The position numbers and the translations under genes are program-made. Shown piece after piece: positions 5,787-13,368 of a stretch of DNA of 14,518 bases; the first letter of the stretch is position 1; every line of letters begins with the position of its first letter. The notes beneath the pieces were generated by a model that was given only the letters and a program-made list of their open reading frames with translations, ran no database searches and was not told where the DNA came from. Source of the DNA: Ignavibacteria bacterium UBA6688 (GTDB taxonomy: Bacteria > Bacteroidota > Ignavibacteria > UBA10030); contig DKJQ01000306.1 in NCBI GenBank assembly GCA_002454845.1, positions 1 to 14,518 on the forward strand. The letters run 5' to 3'.

Positions 5787-7031
5787 TCAGTCCCTTGAAT
5801 GTCGTAATGCTGAAATGAATTTATCTTCATAGGTCACCAGCAGCGTGTTGCCCCACAGGACCGGCGAGACCTTGATGCGGCCTTCAAGTGGCAGACGCCA
5901 CAACTCTTCCCCCGTCTCTGCCCGGAGCGTATAGAGCGTCCGGTCCAGAGAGCCGAAGTAGAGATACCCCCCAGCAACAAGGGGGGCGCTGTTTATGACG
6001 CTGCGCGTGGAGAACGTCCAGACGTTTTTCCCGGATTCCGTGTTCACCGCATGCAGTTTCCCATCCGCGGATCCGATAAAAACGAGATCGTGATTTGCCG
6101 AAGCGGGGCCGAAGATTCGGGATCCGGTTTCGTACTTCCATCGCAGTGATCCGGTCATGACATCCACAGAGTACAACCAACCGTCCTGCGATCCGACAAA
6201 AGCATGCCCCCCCTTGATGATCGGTGTGCCAAAAATGCTTCCGGATGTTTCATATTTCCAGCGAAGCGAGCCGTCCTTCAGGTTGACTCCGTACAACGTC
6301 CCGTCGTCGCTCCCGAAGACGAGAACCTCCCCATCGCTGGCGGGGGATGAGCGGATCGGCTTTCGCCGCCCCTTCGGGGCGGTCTCGAACTTCCAGATTT
6401 CCTCCCCGTCAATTTTATTCAGGGCGTACAGGACGCCACTGAGGGTGGTGACGAACAGTTGTTCACCGACGATCAGGGGGGAGGACTCGATGGAGCCGAT
6501 GAAAACGGCCCACCGGCGCTCTGCCCTGTTCAATCCCAAGCACACAAGCGATTCGCTGCCGGACGAGATCGGGATATAGACATTGGCTCCATCCCAGGCC
6601 GGTGTCCCGGTAATGGAGGATTCCAGCACGACATAGCCGAGGCGCTTCCCGCTATTCATATTGACTGCCTGAAGTTCGCCATGCAGGGTGGTCACGAGCA
6701 TCACGCTATCCCTGACGAGGGGCGAGCTGGTGATGCCGGCCAGCGCGTTGTATTCCCAGAGCAGTTCCAGCGGAGGGGCGATCTCGGCGGTTGTCCGGTT
6801 CACACGCGACTGGTCGCCGCCGTACATCAGCCAGTCGTTCTGCGACGGGCGGAATGCGCGGTCCAGCCGGATGCCTGCGCATCCGACCGCGAGGAGGGAA
6901 AGAGCAAGGCAGGTACCCGCCCACGAAATACCCCGGCTAGAGACATGCCGGGGCAGGCCCCGGCTGAAAACATGCCGGTGCAGGCACCAAACACGCCAAC
7001 GATGGCTCTGGGGCTGCAGTAAATAGCTCAA
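5787..7031 (-). CDS. PQQ-like beta-propeller lipoprotein (BamB-like fold)
   Basis: Predicted lipid-anchored, PQQ-repeat beta-propeller. Seen: hydrophobic TCLALSLLAVGC (40-51) as a lipoprotein signal with Cys51, then about eight repeats, each with a tryptophan-type strand such as LELLWEYN, AERRWAVF, GEEIWKFE, GSLRWKYE (twice), GKNVWTFS and GEELWRLP. Blades five and six (about 250-310) are nearly identical, suggesting recent internal duplication. The fold matches BamB, a scaffold of the outer-membrane assembly machine, but gene context is different, so BamB function is only a possibility. The start is odd: the only usual in-frame initiation codon upstream of the signal is TTG at 7031, with AAAGGA six bases before it, and the first ~34 codons lie within a dispersed intergenic repeat. 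The true start may therefore differ. It abuts the PEGA gene. Confidence 0.8.
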   Translation of the reverse strand: MSYLLQPQSHRWRVWCLHRHVFSRGLPRHVSSRGISWAGTCLALSLLAVGCAGIRLDRAFRPSQNDWLMYGGDQSRVNRTTAEIAPPLELLWEYNALAGITSSPLVRDSVMLVTTLHGELQAVNMNSGKRLGYVVLESSITGTPAWDGANVYIPISSGSESLVCLGLNRAERRWAVFIGSIESSPLIVGEQLFVTTLSGVLYALNKIDGEEIWKFETAPKGRRKPIRSSPASDGEVLVFGSDDGTLYGVNLKDGSLRWKYETSGSIFGTPIIKGGHAFVGSQDGWLYSVDVMTGSLRWKYETGSRIFGPASANHDLVFIGSADGKLHAVNTESGKNVWTFSTRSVINSAPLVAGGYLYFGSLDRTLYTLRAETGEELWRLPLEGRIKVSPVLWGNTLLVTYEDKFISALRHSRD

Positions 7032-7104
7032 TGGGATTCCTTTACCATTGATTTCGTGTATTTCGCGCCTGCCCCGACACTCTTATAGTCGGAGTGTTTC
7101 GTGG
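6931..7104 (-). repeat. Composite dispersed repeat, copy A
   Basis: The low-coordinate end has two tandem 27-bp units (6931-6957 and 6958-6984). The first has perfect CCCCGGC/GCCGGGG arms around a 9-nt loop. A less conserved segment reaching an AGCTCA-type motif (about 7025-7030) follows, then two 9-bp units like TTTCGTGTA (7052-7069) and GTGTTTCGTGG (7094-7104). The order and spacing match copy B at 12887-13029; the 27-bp unit at 6958-6984 agrees with copy B at 22 of 27 positions by eye. The copy overlaps the start of the PQQ lipoprotein gene. Confidence 0.65.
7038..7043 (-). promoter_or_regulatory. Ribosome binding site deciding the TTG start of the PQQ lipoprotein
   Basis: On the minus strand AAAGGA lies six bases before the TTG at 7031. 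It is the only good Shine-Dalgarno near a usable in-frame start of this gene and supports TTG initiation inside the repeat. The match may be fortuitous because it lies in repeat-derived DNA. Confidence 0.45.
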
Positions 7105-7125
7105 ACCCCGAGAGGGTGTCTTCCA

Positions 7126-9948
7126 TTAAAAATCCCAACCGAAAAAGAACTGGTGGAACAACCCCTCCTGGAACTTGCTCATGTTGTCTTCGATTCTCTT
7201 CCCGATGTCATAGCGTAACACGATGGCTCCGGCAAAGTTCAGCCGGATCCCACCTCCAACGCTCCCCTTCGTGTCGATATACTTGTGATCCCATGCTCCA
7301 CCGGCGTCGGCAAAAAGAGCCCCCCGGATCGCGCCGAACGTCAGCCCGCCGAACGGGAAGCGAATACCGAGCTGGTCGATAAAGGGAAAGCGGAGCTCGT
7401 GGCTTGTGAGCCAGAGTTTCTGGCCGCGGATCGACCAGCGATCCCAACCGCGCAGATCCCAACTCCCTCCCATGAAAAAGCGTCGCGCCTCACGGCCTTC
7501 GTTATACCACAGATGGGCGCGTGAAGCAAGCGCGCTCCTTGTCGAGAGACGCCAGTAGTGCCGGTAGTCGGCAAGGAGGGTATAGTAGCTCACATTCGAA
7601 TGTTGGACGTCCGTGGTGTAGGCAAGGGTGAGTTTCATCCTGCCGCCATCGAGCGGACCGCTCGGACCCCACAGCGAATTGTCGCCGATGAAGGTAAAGG
7701 AGGTGGACATCAGCAGTGCCTTGCGCGGCAACTCCACAAAGACGTCTTTGTCGGAATTGCTGATGGTAACGCTCGACTCGATTCGGCGGAATTTCGAGAG
7801 CGGGTAGCTCAACGCAAAGTAGCCACCGAACGCCCGCTCGTAATAGAAGAGATCCGGGTCGGTAAGGTCGTACCGGTTGCCGGCGAAGTGAAAGATCCCG
7901 TAGGCGTGGTTGGCCCGCGTCCCGAGCGACATCCTTGAGATCGCGATATTGAAGCTCTCCAGGAACTCGGACCGCGCCTGGGCGGTATTGTAGATGAGGA
8001 AGTAGTACTGCTCATTCCCAAGCACGTCGCTCATCGCGAGAGCGGCGCCGCCGGAAGTGCCGAAGATAGGGTCGGTGGAAATCTGGCTCTGCGCGATATC
8101 GAGTTTGTAATCTCCCGTGTAGCGGAAATCGGTGACGACCGAGGGTCCCTCCAGTTTGTTCACCGTCCAGAGCTCGCCCGCAGGTTCGTCGAAACGAAAT
8201 GTATGGGTGACGCCGATGGAATCGGCCAAGACATCGATATCGTAGATCCTCTTGATCTGGAAGCTGAAGTTCTCGAAGGCGGTCAGGATCATCTCGTTGT
8301 TCTCACCCCAGCTCGGGTCGAATGCCGCCGTGGAGAACCGCGTAATCTTCCGCATCGTCCCTGGTCGCAGCGGCTGATCGGCCAGCCGTTCTGCCAGGTC
8401 CATCACCCAGACATTCTGCGCGCCGTCGATATCCGTGGTAAAAGCGAGCCGCTTGCCGTCCTCCGACCAGGAGGGGGCAAAATAGCTCTGATTACCGATC
8501 GTAAGGTACTCCAGTCCCGCGGTATTCAGATCGTATAGGAAGAGGTTAAACTTCCCATGGCGGCCGTACGGGTTCCGGTCCGAGCTGAAGGCGATGAAGC
8601 GTCCATCCGGCGACCATGCCGGGTCGTTGTCGCTATAGAAGTCGTTGGTCAACCGGGTTAGCGTCCGTGTGGCAACTTCGAGAACGTACAGATCGTTATT
8701 CCCCCCCTTGTCGATGGACGAAAAGACGATGCGTTTTCCATCGGGGGACCAGGAGGGGGAGGAAAGAACCACGAGGTTCCGGAACCGGATGGTCTCCCGG
8801 AGCTTTTCCTCCTTAATATCGTAAATGTGCAGTGCGTCGTTCTCGCCGCTCTTGGTGACGAACGAGAGTAAACCATCTTTCGAAATATCGATCTTGCTCT
8901 GGAACAGATGGAAGGCTTCGAACTCGTTCGTCTTCTCCCCCTCTACCACCACCTCGGGCTCCGGTTCCTCGTCGTCGAGGTTAACCCGGTAAATGTTCGT
9001 ATACCCCGTATGGTTGCCGATAAAATAGACTTGCTGCTTCCCGTCAAGCGAGTAGAAGAGCGGTTTCACATTGAACCCGTAGTCGAGGATATCGCGCGCA
9101 ACCCCGCTCGGCAAGTCCTCTTTCGCCATGATCGGGTAGTATCGTTTCTTCAGTTGGTAGATCCAATCCTCGTCGAACTCCTTGTAGTCCTTCCCGATCG
9201 TCAGTTTCATGACGTCGCTGAAGGAGTTCGCCTTCCAGAAATTTTCCATCAGCAGGAGGATTTTTTCGTCGCCGTACCGTTCAGTGATGTACCGGAGGAG
9301 ATTTTCCCCCTCTTTATACATCAGGAACGATCCGTAGATGCGGTCCATTTCGTTGACCGGCACAACATAATTATTGAGGACCGCGTCGCGCATGACCATG
9401 TCGGCCTGCGTGCTCCACTCGGTGGACCAAGCCTCGGCAAGCCCCTCCGTGAACCAGAGGGGAGGCGCTTTGTCCTGCGACTGTCGGTGATCGGTCAGAA
9501 CCCGGTTGAGCTTGCTGTGCATAAATACATGCACCAGCTCATGCCGTATGACATGGGCGAATTGCTCCATCGATCCCTGGAAGGGGATGACCACGCGTCC
9601 CTTGAGGAACTCAAAGAACCCGCCGACCCCTTCCGGGATGAACCCCGGGGTCACGTTCGTTTGCTGGAAGTGGAGGTGCGAGCTGTAGAAAATGAGCGGG
9701 ATGCGGTTGGCAACGTTATGGTTGAATTTCTGCTCGAGGTGCTTGTAACTCTCCTCCGCGAGGAACGCCCCCCGCTGCGCGAGCTCCCGCATCTCGGTAT
9801 AATAGTAGATGTCGAAGTGCTCGGTGCGGAGAACTTTCCATTCGAATTCCGTGTACTGCACCTTATTGCGGCCGAAGTAATAGAACTGGGCGGACGCGCA
9901 TTGCGTCAGGAGCAGAAGAGGGAGAATATATTGCAGGAAGCGTCGCAT
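7126..9948 (-). CDS. Outer-membrane protein: zinc-protease-like domain, PD40 propeller and Omp85-type barrel
   Basis: A 940-residue envelope protein with three regions. Residues 1-20 are a signal peptide (hydrophobic LQYILPLLLLTQCASA). Residues about 35-275 look like a peptidase MA-type gluzincin domain: HELVH at 136-140 supplies two zinc histidines and the catalytic Glu137, and WFTEGLAE (165-172) the probable third ligand Glu168. Residues about 295-600 are a TolB/PD40 propeller with SPSWSPDGKRIVFSS (397-411), DPAWSPDGRFIAFSS (442-456), APSWSEDGKRLAFTT (491-505) and a weaker FDPSWGEN. Residues about 630-940 resemble a surface-antigen/Omp85 barrel: GGSWDLRGWD (827-836, like the VRGF/Y motif), ELRFPF, FADAGGAWD, and a terminal phenylalanine as expected for barrel insertion. 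All catalytic residues are intact. Substrate and function are unknown. It lies 22 bp after the isomerase gene. Confidence 0.85.
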   Translation of the reverse strand: MRRFLQYILPLLLLTQCASAQFYYFGRNKVQYTEFEWKVLRTEHFDIYYYTEMRELAQRGAFLAEESYKHLEQKFNHNVANRIPLIFYSSHLHFQQTNVTPGFIPEGVGGFFEFLKGRVVIPFQGSMEQFAHVIRHELVHVFMHSKLNRVLTDHRQSQDKAPPLWFTEGLAEAWSTEWSTQADMVMRDAVLNNYVVPVNEMDRIYGSFLMYKEGENLLRYITERYGDEKILLLMENFWKANSFSDVMKLTIGKDYKEFDEDWIYQLKKRYYPIMAKEDLPSGVARDILDYGFNVKPLFYSLDGKQQVYFIGNHTGYTNIYRVNLDDEEPEPEVVVEGEKTNEFEAFHLFQSKIDISKDGLLSFVTKSGENDALHIYDIKEEKLRETIRFRNLVVLSSPSWSPDGKRIVFSSIDKGGNNDLYVLEVATRTLTRLTNDFYSDNDPAWSPDGRFIAFSSDRNPYGRHGKFNLFLYDLNTAGLEYLTIGNQSYFAPSWSEDGKRLAFTTDIDGAQNVWVMDLAERLADQPLRPGTMRKITRFSTAAFDPSWGENNEMILTAFENFSFQIKRIYDIDVLADSIGVTHTFRFDEPAGELWTVNKLEGPSVVTDFRYTGDYKLDIAQSQISTDPIFGTSGGAALAMSDVLGNEQYYFLIYNTAQARSEFLESFNIAISRMSLGTRANHAYGIFHFAGNRYDLTDPDLFYYERAFGGYFALSYPLSKFRRIESSVTISNSDKDVFVELPRKALLMSTSFTFIGDNSLWGPSGPLDGGRMKLTLAYTTDVQHSNVSYYTLLADYRHYWRLSTRSALASRAHLWYNEGREARRFFMGGSWDLRGWDRWSIRGQKLWLTSHELRFPFIDQLGIRFPFGGLTFGAIRGALFADAGGAWDHKYIDTKGSVGGGIRLNFAGAIVLRYDIGKRIEDNMSKFQEGLFHQFFFGWDF

Positions 9949-9970
9949 GGACGAATAGGAAGAGAGTCTC

Positions 9971-11020
9971 TCAAACCTTCGCTAGTTCACTTTTCAGGTA
10001 GTCGATCGCCTTGACCGGCGTCGGGTCCTGGTTGTTCATGATCGCCAGGTAATAGCTCACCCAATCACCAAGATAGATGAGTGAGAACAATCTTGCAAGC
10101 AGGAATCTTCCTTCCGACCATATTTCCGTGACCGAAGAGGCATATTCTGCGACGATCCGCTTCGTGATATCCTCACGAATACCGACCCTCTTGTGCGTTC
10201 CCACATCCCGCAAGAACACCACATGCATGCGCTGCATGATATCGGTCCCGACCTTCCAGCCAACCAGCTCGTTATGGTTCATCTCCGGCAGGACATTCCC
10301 GTAGGCAAGCTGCTTGGCATTCTCGGAGATTTGCCCGCGCCACCGGACGTTGACCGTGTCGAAATGCTCCGTCGGGGAATAAATGATCGGCAATTTCCCG
10401 TGGAGGCGCCGCGCCAGGCTGAGGGCGGAGTTCTCCACCGATGTCCCATCGCTGTACAGGGAAGCCTTCTCATGTAACAGCGAAACGGTCTCGGAAATTT
10501 CCTTCGCCTGGTTTTTGATGAATCCCAGGCGGGCAAGCACGACCAGCAGGGGGAAAAACGAGTATCCGAGCGCTGCCCTTGGGGAGAGCCCGGGAGGGAC
10601 TGTGATGACCGGTTGCCTGAACTTTTCGGCCAACTTCGCCGTTTCGCCGTTGGTGGAGATGCACAAAATCCTCGCTCTGCGCTTCACCGCGTCCCGGTGC
10701 GCAGCGATCGTTTCCTCCGTATTGCCGGAATAGCTGGAGACGATGACGAGCGTATTCTTGTCGACGAACCCCGGGAGTGCATAATGGCGGTTGACGATGA
10801 ACGGCACCTTGAGCTGGTTCGACAAATACGAACGGAGGAGATCGCCGCCGATGGCCGATCCCCCCAGTCCCGTCAGGAGGATCTTGTTGATGCCCTTCGT
10901 GTTGAGTCGAATCTTCGCTTGTTTTCCGATGACCACTGCTTCTTCCACCTGTTTGGGGAAATCACGGATCAACTGGTACATTCCCTGAGGGTCGAGTTGT
11001 TTGATCTGTTCCATTGTCAT
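9971..11020 (-). CDS. Bifunctional phosphoglucose/phosphomannose isomerase
   Basis: Cytosolic SIS-fold isomerase of 349 residues interconverting fructose-6-phosphate with glucose-6-phosphate and mannose-6-phosphate. It resembles the archaeal-type PGI/PMI family rather than classical Pgi, which is about 550 residues. Motifs: TGLGGSAIGGD (50-60), the sugar-phosphate loop SSYSGNTEET (95-104), PRAALG (147-152, catalytic Arg148), RWRGQISENAK (226-236, base Glu233), EMNHNELVGW (246-255, His249) and PTPVKAIDYLKSEL (333-346, Lys337). All active-site residues known for this family are present. The ATG at 11020 is used, with a second in-frame ATG two codons on. There is no Shine-Dalgarno. The gene follows ptsI after a 60-bp spacer filled by a heptamer array and may share its transcript. 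Confidence 0.95.
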   Translation of the reverse strand: MTMEQIKQLDPQGMYQLIRDFPKQVEEAVVIGKQAKIRLNTKGINKILLTGLGGSAIGGDLLRSYLSNQLKVPFIVNRHYALPGFVDKNTLVIVSSYSGNTEETIAAHRDAVKRRARILCISTNGETAKLAEKFRQPVITVPPGLSPRAALGYSFFPLLVVLARLGFIKNQAKEISETVSLLHEKASLYSDGTSVENSALSLARRLHGKLPIIYSPTEHFDTVNVRWRGQISENAKQLAYGNVLPEMNHNELVGWKVGTDIMQRMHVVFLRDVGTHKRVGIREDITKRIVAEYASSVTEIWSEGRFLLARLFSLIYLGDWVSYYLAIMNNQDPTPVKAIDYLKSELAKV

Positions 11021-11043
11021 ACGAGAGTGCTTTCGGTTGAGAG

Positions 11044-11085
11044 TTGGAGCGGTCAGCGTTCAGCAATCAGCAGTCAGCGTTCAGC
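11044..11085 (-). repeat. Heptamer array (6 units, GCTGANN) overlapping the ptsI stop
   Basis: On the minus strand the units read GCTGAAC, GCTGACT, GCTGATT, GCTGAAC, GCTGACC and a diverged GCTCCAA, in exact 7-bp phase. The TGA that ends ptsI (11083-11081) is the TGA of the first unit. Five of six units carry TGA, in rotating frames. The consensus differs from the arrays after ddl and divIC, but period, placement and stop-codon content match. Confidence 0.85.
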
Positions 11086-12841
11086 CGATGGGGATATCCG
11101 GGAATCTCTCCTTCATGACGCCGCGAAGGTACTCCTTCACCTCGTCCTCCGTCTCGAGCGTCATAACATGTTTTGCCACTTTCTTCGCGTCCTTGTACTT
11201 CACGGACCTGATGATTTTCTTGATCTCGGGAAGGACCTTCGGCACCACGCTGAACTCGTCGAGCCCCAGGCCGAGCAATAAAATCGTTGCGAGCGGGTCC
11301 CCCGCCATTTCGCCACACATCCCAACCCAGACATCCTTCCTCTTTCCCCGCTCGATGATGCGGCGGAGGAACCGGAGAACGGCGGGGTGGAATTCCTGGT
11401 ACAGCCCGGAAACCACGTCGTTCCCGCGGTCGACCGCGAGGAGGTACTGGATCAAATCGTTCGTGCCGATGCTGAGGAAGTTCACTTCCTTCGCGAGGTC
11501 CTCCGCAATCACGGCGGCCGCGGGCACCTCCACCATCACCCCCACCTTGATCTTCTCATCGAACGGAAGGTTTGCCTTCCGGAGCTGATCCTTCGCTTGC
11601 TCGACAAACCGTTTCGCGTTTCGCACTTCCTTGATGCTCGAGACCATGGGAAACATCACGGAGAGGTTCTTCCGGGTGCTCGCCCGGAGGATGGCCCGCA
11701 ACTGATCGAGGAAGAGTTCAGGTCTGTCGAGCATCACCCGGATGCCGCGCCAGCCAAGGAACGGGTTATTCTCCTTGGTCGAGTTCACCATCAGCTTATC
11801 CCCGCCGATGTCGAAAGTCCGGATGATCACAGGCTGGGGGTACATCGTTTCGGCGATCAGCCTGTACTGTTCAAACTGCTCCTCCTCGGAGGGGAAGACT
11901 TCCTTCCCGATCAGGAGGACTTCGGACCGGTACAGACCGATACCATCGGCCCCCTGCAAACGGGTGAAAGCAAGTTCCTGCTCAAACTCGATATTGGCGG
12001 AGAGATCCACCCGGTGCCCATCGAGCGTTTGTGCAGGAAGTTCTCGCAGCTCGGCGAGGCGCTCCTCGAACTGCTTGAACAGTTCCCGTTTCTGTTCGAG
12101 CTCCCGGATGGTTTCGTCGGACGGGTTCAGGATGATGATCCCGCTGTACCCATCCACAATCACCCTGTCCGAGGGGCGAACGGTTTGCGAGATGGTGCGG
12201 GCTCCCACGACGGCGGGGATTTTGAGCGCACGGGCCAGCAGCGCGGTGTGGGATGTGATACCGCCGATATCCGTTGCGTATCCCAGCACATCATTCCGGC
12301 TGAGAACAAGGGTATCCGCCGCGGTCAGGTTCTGCGAGATGATGATGGAGGAGCCTTCGAGACGGGAAATCAAGCGCTCTTCCTGGAGGTTCCGGAGGAT
12401 CCGGTTCCGTACATCCTCCACATCGTGCGCGCGTTCACGGGTATACTCATCCCTCGCCGAGAGCATCATCCGATGGTACTTGCCGATTTCGTCGTAGACA
12501 ACATAATCGGCATTCCTGAGCTCGCTTCGGATTCGGCCATAGACGGAATCGAAGAGAACGGAGTCCTCGAGGATCATCAGCTGCGCTTCGAAGATCTTCG
12601 CTTTGTCCTCCCCAAGCTTGCTCTGGGCGAATTCCAGGATTTTTCGCAGCTCCTTGTGCGACCGTACGACGGCCTGTTCCAACCGGGCGATTTCGGCGGG
12701 AATCTCCTCCTGACCAATGGACTTCTCACGGATGACCGGCGCTTGTTTGCTGAACAAGAATGCGGGTCCAATGGCAATCCCGGGTGAAGCCGGAATTCCC
12801 TTGATGACAACTTCGGTCGTATGCGTGGTTTTGTCGGGCAT
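11081..12841 (-). CDS. ptsI: Phosphoenolpyruvate-protein phosphotransferase (PTS enzyme I)
   Basis: Cytosolic enzyme I, which takes phosphate from PEP and passes it to HPr; 586 residues, normal for the family. Visible: N-terminal IKGIPASPGIAIGPAF (13-28), the HPr-binding helical region, the phosphohistidine site GGITSHTALLARAL (193-206) with His198, the PEP-binding signature segments LYRSEVLL (303-310), RTFDIGGDKL (341-350), NPFLGWRGIR (359-368), the signature IGTNDLIQYLLAVDR (458-472), and Cys509 in VGMCGEMAGDP (507-516). All catalytic residues are present. The stop codon is part of a tandem heptamer repeat. No Shine-Dalgarno is evident before the ATG. It lies downstream of ptsH but separated by 239 bp of repeats. 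No enzyme II component is in the window. Confidence 0.97.
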   Translation of the reverse strand: MPDKTTHTTEVVIKGIPASPGIAIGPAFLFSKQAPVIREKSIGQEEIPAEIARLEQAVVRSHKELRKILEFAQSKLGEDKAKIFEAQLMILEDSVLFDSVYGRIRSELRNADYVVYDEIGKYHRMMLSARDEYTRERAHDVEDVRNRILRNLQEERLISRLEGSSIIISQNLTAADTLVLSRNDVLGYATDIGGITSHTALLARALKIPAVVGARTISQTVRPSDRVIVDGYSGIIILNPSDETIRELEQKRELFKQFEERLAELRELPAQTLDGHRVDLSANIEFEQELAFTRLQGADGIGLYRSEVLLIGKEVFPSEEEQFEQYRLIAETMYPQPVIIRTFDIGGDKLMVNSTKENNPFLGWRGIRVMLDRPELFLDQLRAILRASTRKNLSVMFPMVSSIKEVRNAKRFVEQAKDQLRKANLPFDEKIKVGVMVEVPAAAVIAEDLAKEVNFLSIGTNDLIQYLLAVDRGNDVVSGLYQEFHPAVLRFLRRIIERGKRKDVWVGMCGEMAGDPLATILLLGLGLDEFSVVPKVLPEIKKIIRSVKYKDAKKVAKHVMTLETEDEVKEYLRGVMKERFPDIPIG

Positions 12842-12886
12842 TCAGAAATTCAATTTGTCACACAGAACTGCTCGGCCACAAGTATA

Positions 12887-13029
12887 GCCCGGCCAAAAAC
12901 ATGACGGGGCAGGGACTGAACACGCTGAATATCACTCTTGGGTGAGCTATTTGATTCATGCCTCAACCCAATCCCCTTGCTCTCTTTCGTGTAGTTCGTG
13001 TCGTTCGTGTCGTTCGTGTGTTTCGTGGT
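12887..13029 (-). repeat. Composite dispersed repeat, copy B, between ptsH and ptsI
   Basis: Reading on the minus strand: five 9-bp units of the type CACGAACGA (13029-12985), then about 45 bp leading to AGCTCACC, then a segment and a 27-bp unit (12913-12887) that matches copy A at 22 of 27 positions. Both copies begin with CCACGAAACAC. The nonamer period keeps one frame open, which is why a 75-codon open frame spans this spacer; I do not consider it a gene. The remainder of the 239-bp gap shows no other structure. Confidence 0.7.
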
Positions 13030-13080
13030 CGATTTGCAGGAATGCTTCAGTGAATACAGTCGTCCGATGAAGGACAACTC

Positions 13081-13350
13081 TTACGATGGTTCCCCGAACC
13101 CCTGTTCGAACAACTCCACAATGGCATCCGACATCGCCTCTTCATCCTCCCCCGTGAACCTGAGGAGCAACTTCGATCCCTGGTCCGCTGCAAGCGTCAT
13201 CACACCGATAATGCTTTTGCCGTTGATCTCGAAGCCTTCCTTGTCAATAAAGAACTCCGCCTTGTACTTTGCCGCCAATTTCACCAGCGATGCCGCCGGT
13301 CGCGTATGCAGTCCGGCCCTGTTGCGGATGGTCACTTCCCGTTCGATCAT
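13081..13350 (-). CDS. ptsH: HPr phosphocarrier protein
   Basis: Cytosolic HPr of 89 residues, the phosphate relay between enzyme I and PTS targets. His15 lies in IRNRAGLHTRPAAS (8-21), the classic active site, and Ser46 lies in NGKSIIGVMTL (43-53), the site phosphorylated by HPr kinase in organisms that have it. The C-terminal GEDEEAMSDAIVELFEQGFGE is typical. GGGGAG stands three bases before the ATG; a stronger AAAGGAG overlaps the upstream stop but is 13 bases away, separated by CCCCGGGG that could fold. It begins 18 bp after the polyprenyl synthase stop, which suggests co-transcription. With no permease genes here, a regulatory rather than transport role is likely, though other loci cannot be seen. 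Confidence 0.97.
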   Translation of the reverse strand: MIEREVTIRNRAGLHTRPAASLVKLAAKYKAEFFIDKEGFEINGKSIIGVMTLAADQGSKLLLRFTGEDEEAMSDAIVELFEQGFGEPS

Positions 13351-13368
13351 GCGCTCCCCGGGGCTCCT

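Noticed and set aside
7074..7097. Inverted repeats CCGAC/GTCGG and ACACTC/GAGTGT upstream of the PQQ gene
   Set aside because: Short, mutually exclusive arms with 9-nt loops and no T-run; too weak to call a terminator for the 940-residue gene.
8908..10014. 368-codon plus-strand open frame opposite the 940-residue gene
   Set aside because: Antisense shadow; no recognisable domain, and codon use follows from the complementary gene.
11387..12787. 466-codon plus-strand open frame opposite ptsI
   Set aside because: It is the antisense of a clear enzyme I gene in GC-rich DNA; the minus-strand protein has every family motif, and the plus frame has none.
12850..13077. 75-codon minus-strand open frame between ptsH and ptsI
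   Set aside because: Its middle (KHTNDTNDTNYTKE) is the translation of the 9-bp repeat and its end that of the 27-bp repeat; no ribosome site or family features.
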